DNA from: Shimia_B sp038527375
GTDB taxonomy: Bacteria > Pseudomonadota > Alphaproteobacteria > Rhodobacterales > Rhodobacteraceae
DNA length: 64,000 nt
Direction of reading: 5' to 3'
Assembly: GCA_038527375.1 (NCBI GenBank)
Contig: JBCBFU010000012.1
Location: forward strand, 1-64,000
Position numbers and translations under genes: made by a program. The notes under the pieces are model-generated. The model was not told where the DNA came from. It did not search any database and saw only the letters and a program-made list of their open reading frames with translations. Of the stretch, positions 1 through 9,938 are shown piece by piece; position 1 is the first letter of the stretch; every line of letters begins with the position of its first letter.

Positions 1-1148
<1,148 letters not shown>

Positions 1149-1298
1149 TGTGCTTTCCTCTCTTGGGCCACTGTGGCCGTGTTTGCGCGCGCAATAGCGG
1201 ATTGCGGGCCAAGAGGAAAGGGTGGCATGCGATGGTATACCGTCGCAGGGGGCGCTTTTTCGCGCGCCCTGCCGGTGCAGGTTGTGACGGCTTGGTGC

Positions 1299-1523
1299 CT
1301 AGCCTTGCCCGCGATGGGCGGTCAGCGCGGCCTCAAGCGCCGCACGCGCCTTGGCCTCGGCCAGGCGGATGCGGCATTGGGTCAAAAACGCCTCTTCCAG
1401 CGTTTGCGACGCTGCGGCCAACACGTTGCCGATTTCAACGAAGAGGCGGTCATTGCCGGTCTCTTCCTGCGCGGCCAGAACGTCATCGGCGAGCTTGGAC
1501 GCCAGATCGTCGATCACCGACAT
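1299..1523 (-). CDS. Small helical protein of unknown function (74 aa)
   Basis: No family recognised. The protein begins MSVIDDLASKLADDVL and is rich in Ala, Glu and Leu, so it should be entirely alpha-helical and probably coiled-coil. It has no signal peptide or membrane segment. Its ATG (1523) overlaps the last base of the hydrolase stop codon (TAA at 1525-1523), which implies translational coupling to that gene and a shared transcript. The overlap and the protein-like composition are the reasons for calling it real. It could be a partner of the hydrolase, but nothing in the sequence shows that. Confidence 0.7.
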   Translation of the reverse strand: MSVIDDLASKLADDVLAAQEETGNDRLFVEIGNVLAAASQTLEEAFLTQCRIRLAEAKARAALEAALTAHRGQG

Positions 1524-2176
1524 TAGCGGGTCGTCTCGGTCAGGCGGCGCTGGACGTATTGGGTCGTCGTGTCGATCAGCGTGTCCATGTGCGGCTCTTC
1601 AAAGAAGTGGCCTGCGCCTTCAATCTGCTCATGCGTGATCGTGATGCCCTTCTGCTCGTGCAGTTTGTTGACCAGCGTGACGGTGTCTGCGGGCGGTGCG
1701 AACCGGTCTGCCGTGCCGTTGATGATCAAGCCCGAGGACGGGCAGGGCGCGAGGAACGAGAAGTCATAGAGGTTGGCCGGCGGCGCGACCGAAACGAACC
1801 CGGTAATCTCGGGCCGGCGCATCAAGAGCTGCATGCCGATCCACGCCCCAAAGGAGAAGCCCGCGACCCAGCAGTGTTTCGAATTGTTGTTCATCGACTG
1901 CAGGTAATCGAGCGCAGAGGCCGCATCGCTCAGCTCTCCGATGCCCTGGTCGTATTCGCCCTGGCTGCGGCCCACGCCCCGGAAATTGAAGCGCAGCACC
2001 GTGAAGCCCATATTATAAAAGGCGTAGTGCATGTTGTAGACGACGCGGTTGTTCATCGTGCCGCCAAACTGCGGATGCAGGTGCAGGATGATCGCGATGG
2101 GCGCGTCCTTCTGCTTTTGCGGGTGGTAACGGCCTTCCAGGCGGCCCTCGGGGCCAGGAAAAATAACCTCGGGCAT
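1523..2176 (-). CDS. Alpha/beta hydrolase (COG2945-like)
   Basis: A 217-residue cytoplasmic alpha/beta-hydrolase. The nucleophile elbow G-F-S-F-G lies in the stretch AGFSFGAWIGMQLL (about residue 103), an oxyanion-loop-like HLHPQFGGTMNN occurs near residue 30, and a catalytic-type His sits in GAGHFFEEPH near the C-terminus. This matches the small dienelactone-hydrolase-like family common in alphaproteobacteria, whose natural substrate is generally unknown. The reading frame is open upstream to a TTG at 2281, but the ATG giving MPEVIFPGPEG fits the family N-terminus and follows AAAGAGGA. It shares an intergenic region with the divergent iscR, so the Irr-type box there could also influence it. 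Confidence 0.88.
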   Translation of the reverse strand: MPEVIFPGPEGRLEGRYHPQKQKDAPIAIILHLHPQFGGTMNNRVVYNMHYAFYNMGFTVLRFNFRGVGRSQGEYDQGIGELSDAASALDYLQSMNNNSKHCWVAGFSFGAWIGMQLLMRRPEITGFVSVAPPANLYDFSFLAPCPSSGLIINGTADRFAPPADTVTLVNKLHEQKGITITHEQIEGAGHFFEEPHMDTLIDTTTQYVQRRLTETTR

Positions 2177-2260
2177 CCGGGTCCTCTTTTTGTTGCGCGG
2201 GGCGCGCGCGTCCCGGACGAAGGGACAGTGGGCACCGCGGTCTTGGGCCGGGACAGACGG

Positions 2261-2289
2261 TTGACGCGTCCCACAGGCCAATTTAGAAC
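2261..2289 (+). promoter_or_regulatory. Predicted sigma-70-type promoter of the iscR-suf operon
   Basis: TTGACG (2261-2266), a 17-base spacer, then TAGAAC (2284-2289). The -35 matches 5 of 6 and the -10 matches 4 of 6 consensus bases at ideal spacing. Transcription would start near 2296 and leave a leader of about 165 bases before iscR. The -10 lies inside the Irr-type box. Prediction by eye only; other promoters may exist. Confidence 0.6.
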
Positions 2290-2298
2290 TGTTCTAAT
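2282..2298. promoter_or_regulatory. Irr-type iron control box over the suf promoter
   Basis: TTTAGAA-CTG-TTCTAAT contains a perfect 15-base inverted repeat (2283-2297, TTAGAAC-T-GTTCTAA). As I recall the alphaproteobacterial Irr/ICE consensus, TTTAGAA-N3-TTCTAAA, 13 of 14 defined bases match. It spans the predicted -10 and start point, so a bound protein should block iscR-suf transcription. Irr is a Fur-family protein that senses iron through haem. The irr gene is not in this window. Confidence 0.65.
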
Positions 2299-2348
2299 GT
2301 TGGGCAGCAGGCGGCTTGGCCGCGCCACCCGGCGTAATCGGAGTTAAG

Positions 2349-2362
2349 CACGCCACGGCGTG
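2349..2362. repeat. Perfect inverted repeat in the iscR leader
   Basis: CACGCC-AC-GGCGTG lies about 100 bases upstream of the iscR start and inside its predicted 5' leader. It could be a DNA operator (IscR autoregulation is usual in this group) or a short RNA hairpin. It does not resemble a motif I can name, so the role is open. Confidence 0.4.
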
Positions 2363-2463
2363 AGGTCAATCGGATAAGGCGGGCCGTACTGGGTCAGGCT
2401 GGTGTCGCAACGGCGGCCTGCCCATGGATTTTCGGCGCAGCCGCGGTAGGCAAGGGGGCATAG

Positions 2464-2922
2464 ATGAAGCTTTCGACCAAGGGACGGTATGCCATGGTGG
2501 CGCTGGCGGATCTGGCGTTGCAGCCCGAGGGGGCGTTGACTTCTCTGGGTGAAATTTCGCGCCGTCAGGATGTGTCCTTGCCCTATCTCGAGCAGCTTTT
2601 CGTCAAACTGCGTCGGGCAGGTCTGGTGGACAGCGTGCGCGGGCCGGGCGGGGGGTACCGACTGGCCAAGCCCACGTCAGATATCCGCGTCGTCGATATC
2701 CTGAGTGCCGTGGATGAAACCGTGAGCGCGATGCACAAGGGTGCGGGCGCATCGGGTGGTGCCTCGGGCAGTCGCGCGCAATCCATGACCAACCGTCTCT
2801 GGGAAGGGTTGAGCGCGCATGTCTATGTGTTCCTCCACCAGACGCGGTTGTCGGATGTTGTGCAGAACGAGCTGACGCCGTGTCCTGCGGTGCCGTCACT
2901 GTTTGAAGTGGTGGATGAATGA
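2464..2922 (+). CDS. iscR: IscR-type Rrf2 regulator with a single cysteine
   Basis: A 152-residue Rrf2-family repressor at the head of the iron-sulfur assembly operon. The N-terminal winged helix is canonical: MKLSTKGRYAMVALADLAL, LGEISRRQDVSLPYLEQLF, and the wing SVRGPGGGYRLAKP (58-70). In E. coli IscR three cysteines (92, 98, 104) and His107 hold a 2Fe-2S cluster. Here that segment (about 92-107) is Gly/Ala/Ser-rich with no cysteine, and the only Cys in the protein is Cys140 near the C-terminus. This matches the reduced-cysteine IscR described for Rhodobacter. The ATG follows a GGGGG ribosome site. It probably represses its own operon when clusters are plentiful. Confidence 0.93.
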   Translation: MKLSTKGRYAMVALADLALQPEGALTSLGEISRRQDVSLPYLEQLFVKLRRAGLVDSVRGPGGGYRLAKPTSDIRVVDILSAVDETVSAMHKGAGASGGASGSRAQSMTNRLWEGLSAHVYVFLHQTRLSDVVQNELTPCPAVPSLFEVVDE

Positions 2923-2928
2923 AGCGTC

Positions 2929-3005
2929 GGGGCTCAGCCCCCACACCAGCGATATATGGGGGCTCTGCCCCCACACCCCCGGAGTATTTGGGGAAAGATG
3001 AAGGA
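2929..3005 (+). repeat. Rhodobacterales GC-hairpin intergenic repeat (two hairpins)
   Basis: Between iscR and the desulfurase are two G/C hairpins: GGGGC-TCA-GCCCC (2929-2941) and GGGGGC-TCT-GCCCCC (2958-2972). They are followed by CCCCCGGAGTATTTGGGG and AAGATGAAGGA. A sequence of the same layout occurs on the minus strand at 34707-34760. I recall such elements as dispersed repeats in Roseobacter genomes. Here the 3' end supplies the AAGGA ribosome site of the next gene. Confidence 0.65.
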
Positions 3006-3013
3006 CAGGATTT

Positions 3014-4057
3014 TTGGGGCGCACGTACCTCGATCATAACGCCACGACGCCGCTGAGAGCGGAAGCGCGCGACGCGATGATCGCGGCCATGGATGTGGTG
3101 GGCAACCCGTCCTCGGTGCACGGCGAGGGGCGCGCCGCCAAGGCGATCGTCGAACGCGCACGGGCCCAGATTGCCGACGCCATGGGCGCGTCGGGCGCGG
3201 ACATCGTGTTCACGTCTTCTGCGACGGAGGCTGCGGCGCTGGCGCTTGGCGGGCGGGGGCTGGCGGGATCGGCGGTCGAACACGACGCGGTCGGCGCGTG
3301 GGTCGATGACAGTCTGCCGGTGGATGCAGATGGCATTGTAAGCGTTGCAGAACCCGCCGCGTCCACTCTGCAACTGGCGAATTCCGAGACCGGGGTGATG
3401 CAAACACTACCGCAAGGGCTGGCGGTCAGCGACATGACGCAAGCCTTTGGTAAGGTGCCGCTGGCGTTTTCATGGTCCGGGGCCGACATGGCGCTGACCT
3501 CGGCGCATAAACTCGGCGGGCCAAAAGGCGTGGGCGCTTTGGTCCTGCGGCAGGGGCTCGATGTGGCGGCACAGCTGAAAGGCGGCGGGCAAGAGATGGG
3601 TCGCCGTGCGGGCACCGAGAACATCATCGGCATCGCCGGTTTCGGCGCTGCGGCGGCAGCAGCCCAGCGCGATTTGGAGGCCGGTGTGTGGGACAGGGTT
3701 GCACAACTTAGAAATATTCTAGAAAGCGCTCTGGAAGCCGAAGAGAAAGAGATTATTTTTGTCGGGAAAGGCGCAAGTCGTCTGCCCAACACCACCTGCT
3801 TCATCGCCCCGGGGTGGAAGGGCGAGACACAGGTGATGCAGATGGACCTGTCGGGATTTGCGGTTTCCGCAGGCTCGGCCTGTTCAAGCGGGAAGGTGCG
3901 GGCAAGCCGCGTGTTGACCGCGATGGGATTTGATGAGGACGAGGCCGCACAGGCGATCCGCGTGTCGCTGGGGCCTGAGACGACAGAAGATGAGGTGCTG
4001 CGTTTCGCGGAAACGTGGCTGAGCAAATATCGCAGGGCGCGCGCACGCGCCGCATGA
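3014..4057 (+). CDS. iscS: Cysteine desulfurase, class V aminotransferase (IscS/NifS-like)
   Basis: PLP enzyme that takes sulfur from cysteine for iron-sulfur cluster assembly. In 347 residues it has the family opening RTYLDHNATTPLRAEA, His90 stacking over PLP, the Schiff-base lysine Lys166 (SAHKLGG), the RRAGTENI segment, and the catalytic cysteine Cys290 in SAGSACSSGK. It is about 50 residues shorter than E. coli IscS. No in-frame ATG precedes the conserved start; the best initiator is TTG at 3014, nine bases after AAGGA, so translation may be weak. Its stop overlaps an ATG by four bases. The operon also encodes SufS, so two desulfurases serve one pathway. Confidence 0.92.
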   Translation: MGRTYLDHNATTPLRAEARDAMIAAMDVVGNPSSVHGEGRAAKAIVERARAQIADAMGASGADIVFTSSATEAAALALGGRGLAGSAVEHDAVGAWVDDSLPVDADGIVSVAEPAASTLQLANSETGVMQTLPQGLAVSDMTQAFGKVPLAFSWSGADMALTSAHKLGGPKGVGALVLRQGLDVAAQLKGGGQEMGRRAGTENIIGIAGFGAAAAAAQRDLEAGVWDRVAQLRNILESALEAEEKEIIFVGKGASRLPNTTCFIAPGWKGETQVMQMDLSGFAVSAGSACSSGKVRASRVLTAMGFDEDEAAQAIRVSLGPETTEDEVLRFAETWLSKYRRARARAA

Positions 4058-4071
4058 GTTGGGGACCACAC

Positions 4072-5621
<1,550 letters not shown>

Positions 5622-5622
<1 letters not shown>

Positions 5623-5969
5623 TGGATCGCCGCAGCGCACGCAACGCGTCCCTTACCTACCAACTTGGTCGTCACCAAGTGCGGGTTCTCGGCCCGTTGG
5701 CGTTTAATGCGCTGCTGTTTTTTGGGGTTTATTCGATATTTCAGGTAAGCGGCGTGTCCGGCCAAGTCGCAATCTGGACTGGGGTGTTTGTCATTGCACT
5801 GCTCAACCTCGCAGTGTGGTTCGCCCGTCGGCGCAGATTGCACCGTACCTATCAGGATGCGGCAAGGCTTCACTCGCAGGTTCACGATTTAGAACTTCAG
5901 GCAAAGGCGCTTGAGATCGAAGAAGCGCGTCGCAAAGGGGCCTTTGACCGGTTTGGAAGTAAGTCATGA
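5622..5969 (+). CDS. Small membrane protein in the suf operon, two TM segments (115 aa)
   Basis: Unrecognised family. The first 20 residues are basic, two hydrophobic segments follow at about 22-42 (LGPLAFNALLFFGVYSIF) and 48-67 (QVAIWTGVFVIALLNLAVWF), then RRRR and a charged helical tail of about 45 residues that could form a coiled coil. The positive residues flanking both helices place both ends in the cytoplasm. The ATG shares one base with the sufB stop and the stop overlaps the next ATG by four bases, so it is firmly part of the operon. A link to cluster assembly is inferred from position only. Confidence 0.75.
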
Positions 5970-6136
5970 CCAAACTCCTCGCAGCCATCGCGACCGGCGT
6001 CTTCTGTTCCGGCTTTGCCTTCGTGGTCGACATGATCACGGACGCTTTGTCCGTGTGGCAAGTCGTCGGCCTTGCGGCTGTAAGTGGTTTCTTGGGTTCG
6101 CTTTTTGGCAACACGCTGATGGGGCGGGCCAAGTGA
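5966..6136 (+). CDS. Tiny membrane protein in the suf operon (56 aa)
   Basis: ATG at 5966 overlaps the previous stop by four bases (ATGA). The 56-residue product opens MTKLLAAIATGVFCSGFAF and is hydrophobic over two stretches: residues about 5-21, and about 30-48 (VWQVVGLAAVSGFLGSLF). It ends in GNTLMGRAK. Two short helices joined by DMITDALS suggest a hairpin in the inner membrane with the basic C-terminus in the cytoplasm. No family recognised. It is easily missed by gene callers because of its length; the coupled start and coherent hydrophobic pattern support it. Confidence 0.6.
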   Translation: MTKLLAAIATGVFCSGFAFVVDMITDALSVWQVVGLAAVSGFLGSLFGNTLMGRAK

Positions 6137-6220
6137 TGCAGACCAATTCCCCGCTTTTGCCCAAGTCTGGCCATGGCCGCCCCGTAGCTCCGTTCACAAG
6201 CAGCGCACGGAGAGCGACCC

Positions 6221-6745
6221 ATGTCGGCACCATTGACCCGCAAACAGGACGCCTTTTCGGCGCGTCTGGCGCGGATAGAAAACGGCACCACTTGGGAGCA
6301 GGTGGCGGGTGCCGAAGGGACCGCGCCGACCGCGCGCAGGCCGCGGGCCAAGATCCGCAACGGCAACTTCACACGCCGCTTCATCGGGTTGTTGGTGTGC
6401 GTTCTGGTGTGGCTCTACGTCTTTCATATTGTGCAGACGCAGCCTGCGGTACGCGAAGTGATCGCAACCGTGCTGCCCGAGGAGATGATCAATCCGGTCT
6501 TCAAATACGGCGGGCTGCTGTTCTTCGACTTCTTGGTGATCAAGGCGCTGATCGACCTGCGCGGGGTGGGGGCTGCCCCCAAATTCGTGATGGTCGCGAC
6601 CGCGCTGGCGCTGAACGTGTCGGCCTTTGCGCCACCCAGCATCACCGACCCGCAACAGCTCTGGACGCAGCACATCCTGCCCGCAATGGGCGGCGCCGGG
6701 GCCCTGAACGGCTTTCTGCCCAGCGGCCTGAATTTCGCGCTCTAG
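6221..6745 (+). CDS. Membrane protein of unknown function in the suf operon (174 aa)
   Basis: Residues 1-50 are hydrophilic and basic (RKQDAFSARLARIENG, RRPRAKIRNGNF). They are followed by a clear membrane helix RFIGLLVCVLVWLYVFHIV at about 53-71, a second hydrophobic stretch around 95-107 (YGGLLFFDFLVIKAL) and a third around 120-137 (KFVMVATALALNVSAF). No known domain. It sits 84 bases after the 56-residue gene and 76 bases before sufC, all on the same strand. It is the third membrane protein inserted between sufB and sufC. ATG at 6221 follows GGAGAG. Confidence 0.75.
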   Translation: MSAPLTRKQDAFSARLARIENGTTWEQVAGAEGTAPTARRPRAKIRNGNFTRRFIGLLVCVLVWLYVFHIVQTQPAVREVIATVLPEEMINPVFKYGGLLFFDFLVIKALIDLRGVGAAPKFVMVATALALNVSAFAPPSITDPQQLWTQHILPAMGGAGALNGFLPSGLNFAL

Positions 6746-6821
6746 ACGCACAACCCGACAATCAAACGATTGCGCCCCACGGCCCGGATGGCCGCTGGGG
6801 TGCCTTACTGTGAGAGGCATC

Positions 6822-7577
6822 ATGCTCGATATCAAAAACCTGCACGTCAAACTGGAAGACGAGGACAAGCAAATCCTGAAAGGCGTCAACCTGACGCTTG
6901 AGGCCGGGAAAGTGCACGCGATCATGGGGCCCAATGGCTCGGGCAAATCGACCCTGTCTTATGTGCTGTCCGGGCGCGACGGGTACGAAGTGACCGAGGG
7001 TGAGGCATCGCTCGACGGCGAGGACATCCTCGATATGGAGCCGGAAGAGCGTGCCGCGGCGGGCCTCTTTCTGGCGTTCCAGTACCCGGTGGAAATCCCC
7101 GGTGTGGGCAACATGACCTTCTTGCGCACGGCCGTGAACGCCCAGCGCAAGGCGCGCGGCGAGGAGGAGCTGTCGGCGGGCGATTTCCTCAAGCTTGTCC
7201 GCGCGAAGGCCAAGGACCTAAAGATCGACGCGGATATGCTCAAGCGGCCCGTGAATGTGGGCTTCTCGGGCGGTGAGAAAAAGCGCAACGAGATCCTGCA
7301 AATGGCGATGCTTGAGCCCAAGATGTGCATCCTGGACGAAACGGATTCGGGTCTGGACGTGGATGCGATGAAGCTGGTCAGCCAAGGCGTGAACGCGCTG
7401 CGCGACGAAGGCCGGACCTTCCTTGTCATCACGCACTACCAGCGTCTTCTGGACCACATCAAACCGGATGTCGTGCACATCATGGCGGACGGCAAGATCG
7501 TCAAAAGCGGTGGGCCGGAACTGGCGCTCGAGGTCGAAAACAACGGCTATGCCGACATTCTGGCGGAGGTCGCGTAA
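6822..7577 (+). CDS. sufC: SufC, ATPase of the SufBCD complex
   Basis: ABC-type ATPase that drives conformational change in SufBC2D; it is soluble, not a transporter. In 251 residues it shows the Walker A GPNGSGKS (36-43), the Q-loop FLAFQYPVEIPGV, the signature FSGGEKKRNE, the Walker B MCILDETDSGLD with the SufC-specific ETDSGLD, and the switch His in VITHYQRLL. ATG at 6822 is preceded by GAGAGG at the right distance; a GTG at 6810 is less likely. The stop codon overlaps the sufD ATG by one base. Confidence 0.97.
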   Translation: MLDIKNLHVKLEDEDKQILKGVNLTLEAGKVHAIMGPNGSGKSTLSYVLSGRDGYEVTEGEASLDGEDILDMEPEERAAAGLFLAFQYPVEIPGVGNMTFLRTAVNAQRKARGEEELSAGDFLKLVRAKAKDLKIDADMLKRPVNVGFSGGEKKRNEILQMAMLEPKMCILDETDSGLDVDAMKLVSQGVNALRDEGRTFLVITHYQRLLDHIKPDVVHIMADGKIVKSGGPELALEVENNGYADILAEVA

Positions 7578-8869
7578 TGGCGCTGCCTCAAGCAAAACAG
7601 GACCTGACGGATGCGGCGCTGGCCGTATCTTCGCCCCTGATGGGCGGCTGGGCGCAGGCCGCGCAGGAGGCCGCCCGCGGGCGTGTGGCCGCACTTGGTC
7701 TGCCGGTGCGCCGAGATGAGTATTGGAAATACACCAACCCGATGGCGTGGACGGGGGACAAACCCTATGACACCGCGACGGACGCCAAGACGACCTTTGA
7801 CGGGGCCAAACCGGTCAATATCGTCTTTGTGGACGGGGTGTTTGACGCCGATGCCTCGGACGCGCTGACGTTGGATGGCGTGACAATCGAGCGGCTGTCG
7901 CTGGCCGCTGAGGCCGATCTGCATTGGGCCAAAGGGCTCTTTGGAGTGCTCGAGGCTGCGTCGAACGAGGCCGCGCGCAAAGCCGGTGCCGCCTTGTTCA
8001 AACCGGTGGCCCGTCCCATGGCCGCGCTCAACACCGCGCTGGCGGGTGAGGGGCTGTTGATCCACGTCACCGGCACGCCGGATCGCCCGATCCGTCTGTC
8101 CTACCGGTCGACCGGTGGCGATGCGATGCTGCACCACGTCATCAAGGTCGATGCCGGCGCGTCGCTCACGCTGCTGGAAGAAGGTCTGCCCGGCGCGCGA
8201 TCGAACACGATGATCGAGGTTGATATCGCCGACACGGGCGCGTTCCACCACATTCGCCTGCAGGGGCCGGAAGCCGATCATGCGACGCTGACGAACCTCT
8301 TCGCGCGGCTGGGCACGGAAAGCACGTTCAAGAGCTTTGGCATGGCCGCGAACGGCAAGGCCACGCGCAACGAGGCTGTGCTGGAGCTCACCGGCGACAA
8401 CGCCATCGCCCATATCGCGGGCGTGGCGTTGGGCGACGGTGATTTCCATCACGACGACACCGTCTACATCACCCATGACGCGGCCCATTGCGAAAGCCGT
8501 CAGGTGTACAAGAAGGTCTTGAAAAACGGCGCCGTGGGCGTGTTCCAAGGCAAGATCCTTGTGCAGCCCGACGCGCAGAAAACGGACGGCTATCAGATCA
8601 GCCAGTCTCTCTTGCTTGATGATGACAGCCAATTCCTCGCCAAGCCGGAGTTGGAGATCTACGCCGATGACGTGGCCTGTTCGCACGGTTCAACCTCTGG
8701 CGCGATTGACGAGACGGCCTTGTTTTATTTGCGCTCGCGCGGGGTGCCACTGTCCGAAGCGCAGGCGTTGTTGACGCTGGCCTTCATGGCCGAGGCACTG
8801 GACGAGATCGAGGATGAAACCCTCGCCGAGATGGTGGGCGACACCTTGGAAAGCTGGCTCAGGGCGTGA
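7577..8869 (+). CDS. sufD: SufD, iron-sulfur assembly scaffold subunit
   Basis: Paralogue of SufB that forms the SufB-SufD heterodimer bound to two SufC subunits and helps iron entry. The 430-residue product has a helical N-terminal region (DEYWKYTNPMAW near 50-60), the beta-helix core, and the C-terminal family signature ADDVACSHGSTSG (including the conserved His) followed by IDETALFYLRSRGV. The ATG overlaps the sufC TAA and the stop overlaps the next gene's GTG by four bases (GTGA). Length is normal for the family. Confidence 0.96.
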   Translation: MALPQAKQDLTDAALAVSSPLMGGWAQAAQEAARGRVAALGLPVRRDEYWKYTNPMAWTGDKPYDTATDAKTTFDGAKPVNIVFVDGVFDADASDALTLDGVTIERLSLAAEADLHWAKGLFGVLEAASNEAARKAGAALFKPVARPMAALNTALAGEGLLIHVTGTPDRPIRLSYRSTGGDAMLHHVIKVDAGASLTLLEEGLPGARSNTMIEVDIADTGAFHHIRLQGPEADHATLTNLFARLGTESTFKSFGMAANGKATRNEAVLELTGDNAIAHIAGVALGDGDFHHDDTVYITHDAAHCESRQVYKKVLKNGAVGVFQGKILVQPDAQKTDGYQISQSLLLDDDSQFLAKPELEIYADDVACSHGSTSGAIDETALFYLRSRGVPLSEAQALLTLAFMAEALDEIEDETLAEMVGDTLESWLRA

Positions 8870-9363
8870 GCGTCACCCGCAATATCGCAGAAAGCTATGT
8901 CAGACCGCGCCGCGTGATGCGGCGTATTCTGGCGGCTGGCCCGCGCGAAGATCGCGCGATTGCCACGCTGGCGGCGGGGTGCCTTGTGCTGTTCGTGGCC
9001 TCGTGGGGGCGTCTCGCGCGCGAGGCGGCTGAAACGGGACAAGAGCTTGTGCCGCTGATGTCGAACACGCTTTATGCAACGCTCTTTGTGGTGCCGCTCC
9101 TGATGTACGGGATCGCGGCGCTGTCGCACCTGATCGCGAAACCTTTCGGGGCCAAGGGTGGTTGGTTTGCGGCGCGCATGGCGCTGTTCTGGACGCTGCT
9201 GGCCACGTCGCCCTTGTTGATCCTGTGGGGTCTGACCAGCGGGCTGATCGGGCCGGGGCCACAGGAGCAGATTACCGGGCTGATCTGGCTCGTGGCCTTT
9301 GTGGTCTTGTGGACGCTGAATTTGCGCGAGGCGGAACGGATACCGCTGGAGGAAGCGGCATGA
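8866..9363 (+). CDS. Yip1-like multi-pass membrane protein in the suf operon (165 aa)
   Basis: Starts with GTG overlapping the sufD stop by four bases. After about 30 basic residues come four hydrophobic segments: IATLAAGCLVLFVASW (33-48), TLYATLFVVPLLMYGIAAL (about 69-87), MALFWTLLATSPLLILWGL (about 104-122) and ITGLIWLVAFVVLWTL (about 136-151). The pattern resembles YIP1-family bacterial proteins, but I recognise that only by overall layout. Function unknown. It is coupled by ATGA to a second protein of the same kind. Confidence 0.78.
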   Translation: MSVTRNIAESYVRPRRVMRRILAAGPREDRAIATLAAGCLVLFVASWGRLAREAAETGQELVPLMSNTLYATLFVVPLLMYGIAALSHLIAKPFGAKGGWFAARMALFWTLLATSPLLILWGLTSGLIGPGPQEQITGLIWLVAFVVLWTLNLREAERIPLEEAA

Positions 9364-9938
9364 ACTGGACGGTCAATGGCATCGTGTCGATGATCGGCGC
9401 CTCGCTCACGCGTCCACGCAGCGCCGCCGAGGCGCTGTTGGCGCGTCCGATTTCCGTCGGTGACGCCATGGCCGCCTTGGGCGTGTCCATCATCGGCTCG
9501 GTCATGCTGTCGTTCTTTTTGTCCGGTGGCGCGCCCATCCCGTTGCTGTTGAACGTGCCGCCCTTTGGGCCGTTCATGCTCGCGCTGTTCACGATCTCGA
9601 TGACGACGATCTTTGCGGTCGCCGTGCATCTGGTGGGGCGTGCGATGGGCGGGCAAGGCGATCTGGCCGGGGCGATCCTCGTGATGGCGTGGATACAGGT
9701 CCTGCAACTGGCCGCGCAGGTGATCTTTGCCTTCGTGACGCTGGTCGACCCGACATTGGGGTCGATGCTGGGCTTTCTGGTGACGCTGGGCCTGATCTGG
9801 GTCCTGCTGTCGTTTCTTGACGTGCTCCACAGCCTTGGCGGGCTGGGGCGCGCAGCGTTTTTGTTGTTGATGGTTGTCGTGGGGATCGCCCTTGGTCTGG
9901 GCTTTATCCTCACACTGATCGGAGTGGGAAGCACATGA
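9360..9938 (+). CDS. Yip1-like multi-pass membrane protein in the suf operon (192 aa)
   Basis: ATG at 9360 overlaps the preceding stop (ATGA). An amphipathic N-terminal region (IVSMIGASLTRPRSAAEALL) precedes four to five membrane helices: GVSIIGSVMLSFFL, FMLALFTISMTTIFAVAVHL, ILVMAWIQVLQLAAQVIFAF, LGFLVTLGLIWVLLSFL and AAFLLLMVVVGIALGLGFIL. The RPR..A..L.R opening and hydrophobic layout fit YIP1-family proteins. Its stop overlaps the sufS ATG by four bases. The lack of charged catalytic residues argues against an enzyme; a membrane anchor or transporter role is only a guess from context. Confidence 0.8.
   Translation: MNWTVNGIVSMIGASLTRPRSAAEALLARPISVGDAMAALGVSIIGSVMLSFFLSGGAPIPLLLNVPPFGPFMLALFTISMTTIFAVAVHLVGRAMGGQGDLAGAILVMAWIQVLQLAAQVIFAFVTLVDPTLGSMLGFLVTLGLIWVLLSFLDVLHSLGGLGRAAFLLLMVVVGIALGLGFILTLIGVGST

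Noticed and set aside
2929..3005. Intrinsic terminator after iscR
   Set aside because: The GC hairpins lack a T-run, the following genes are clearly part of the operon, and the element recurs at 34707-34760 in a non-terminating position.
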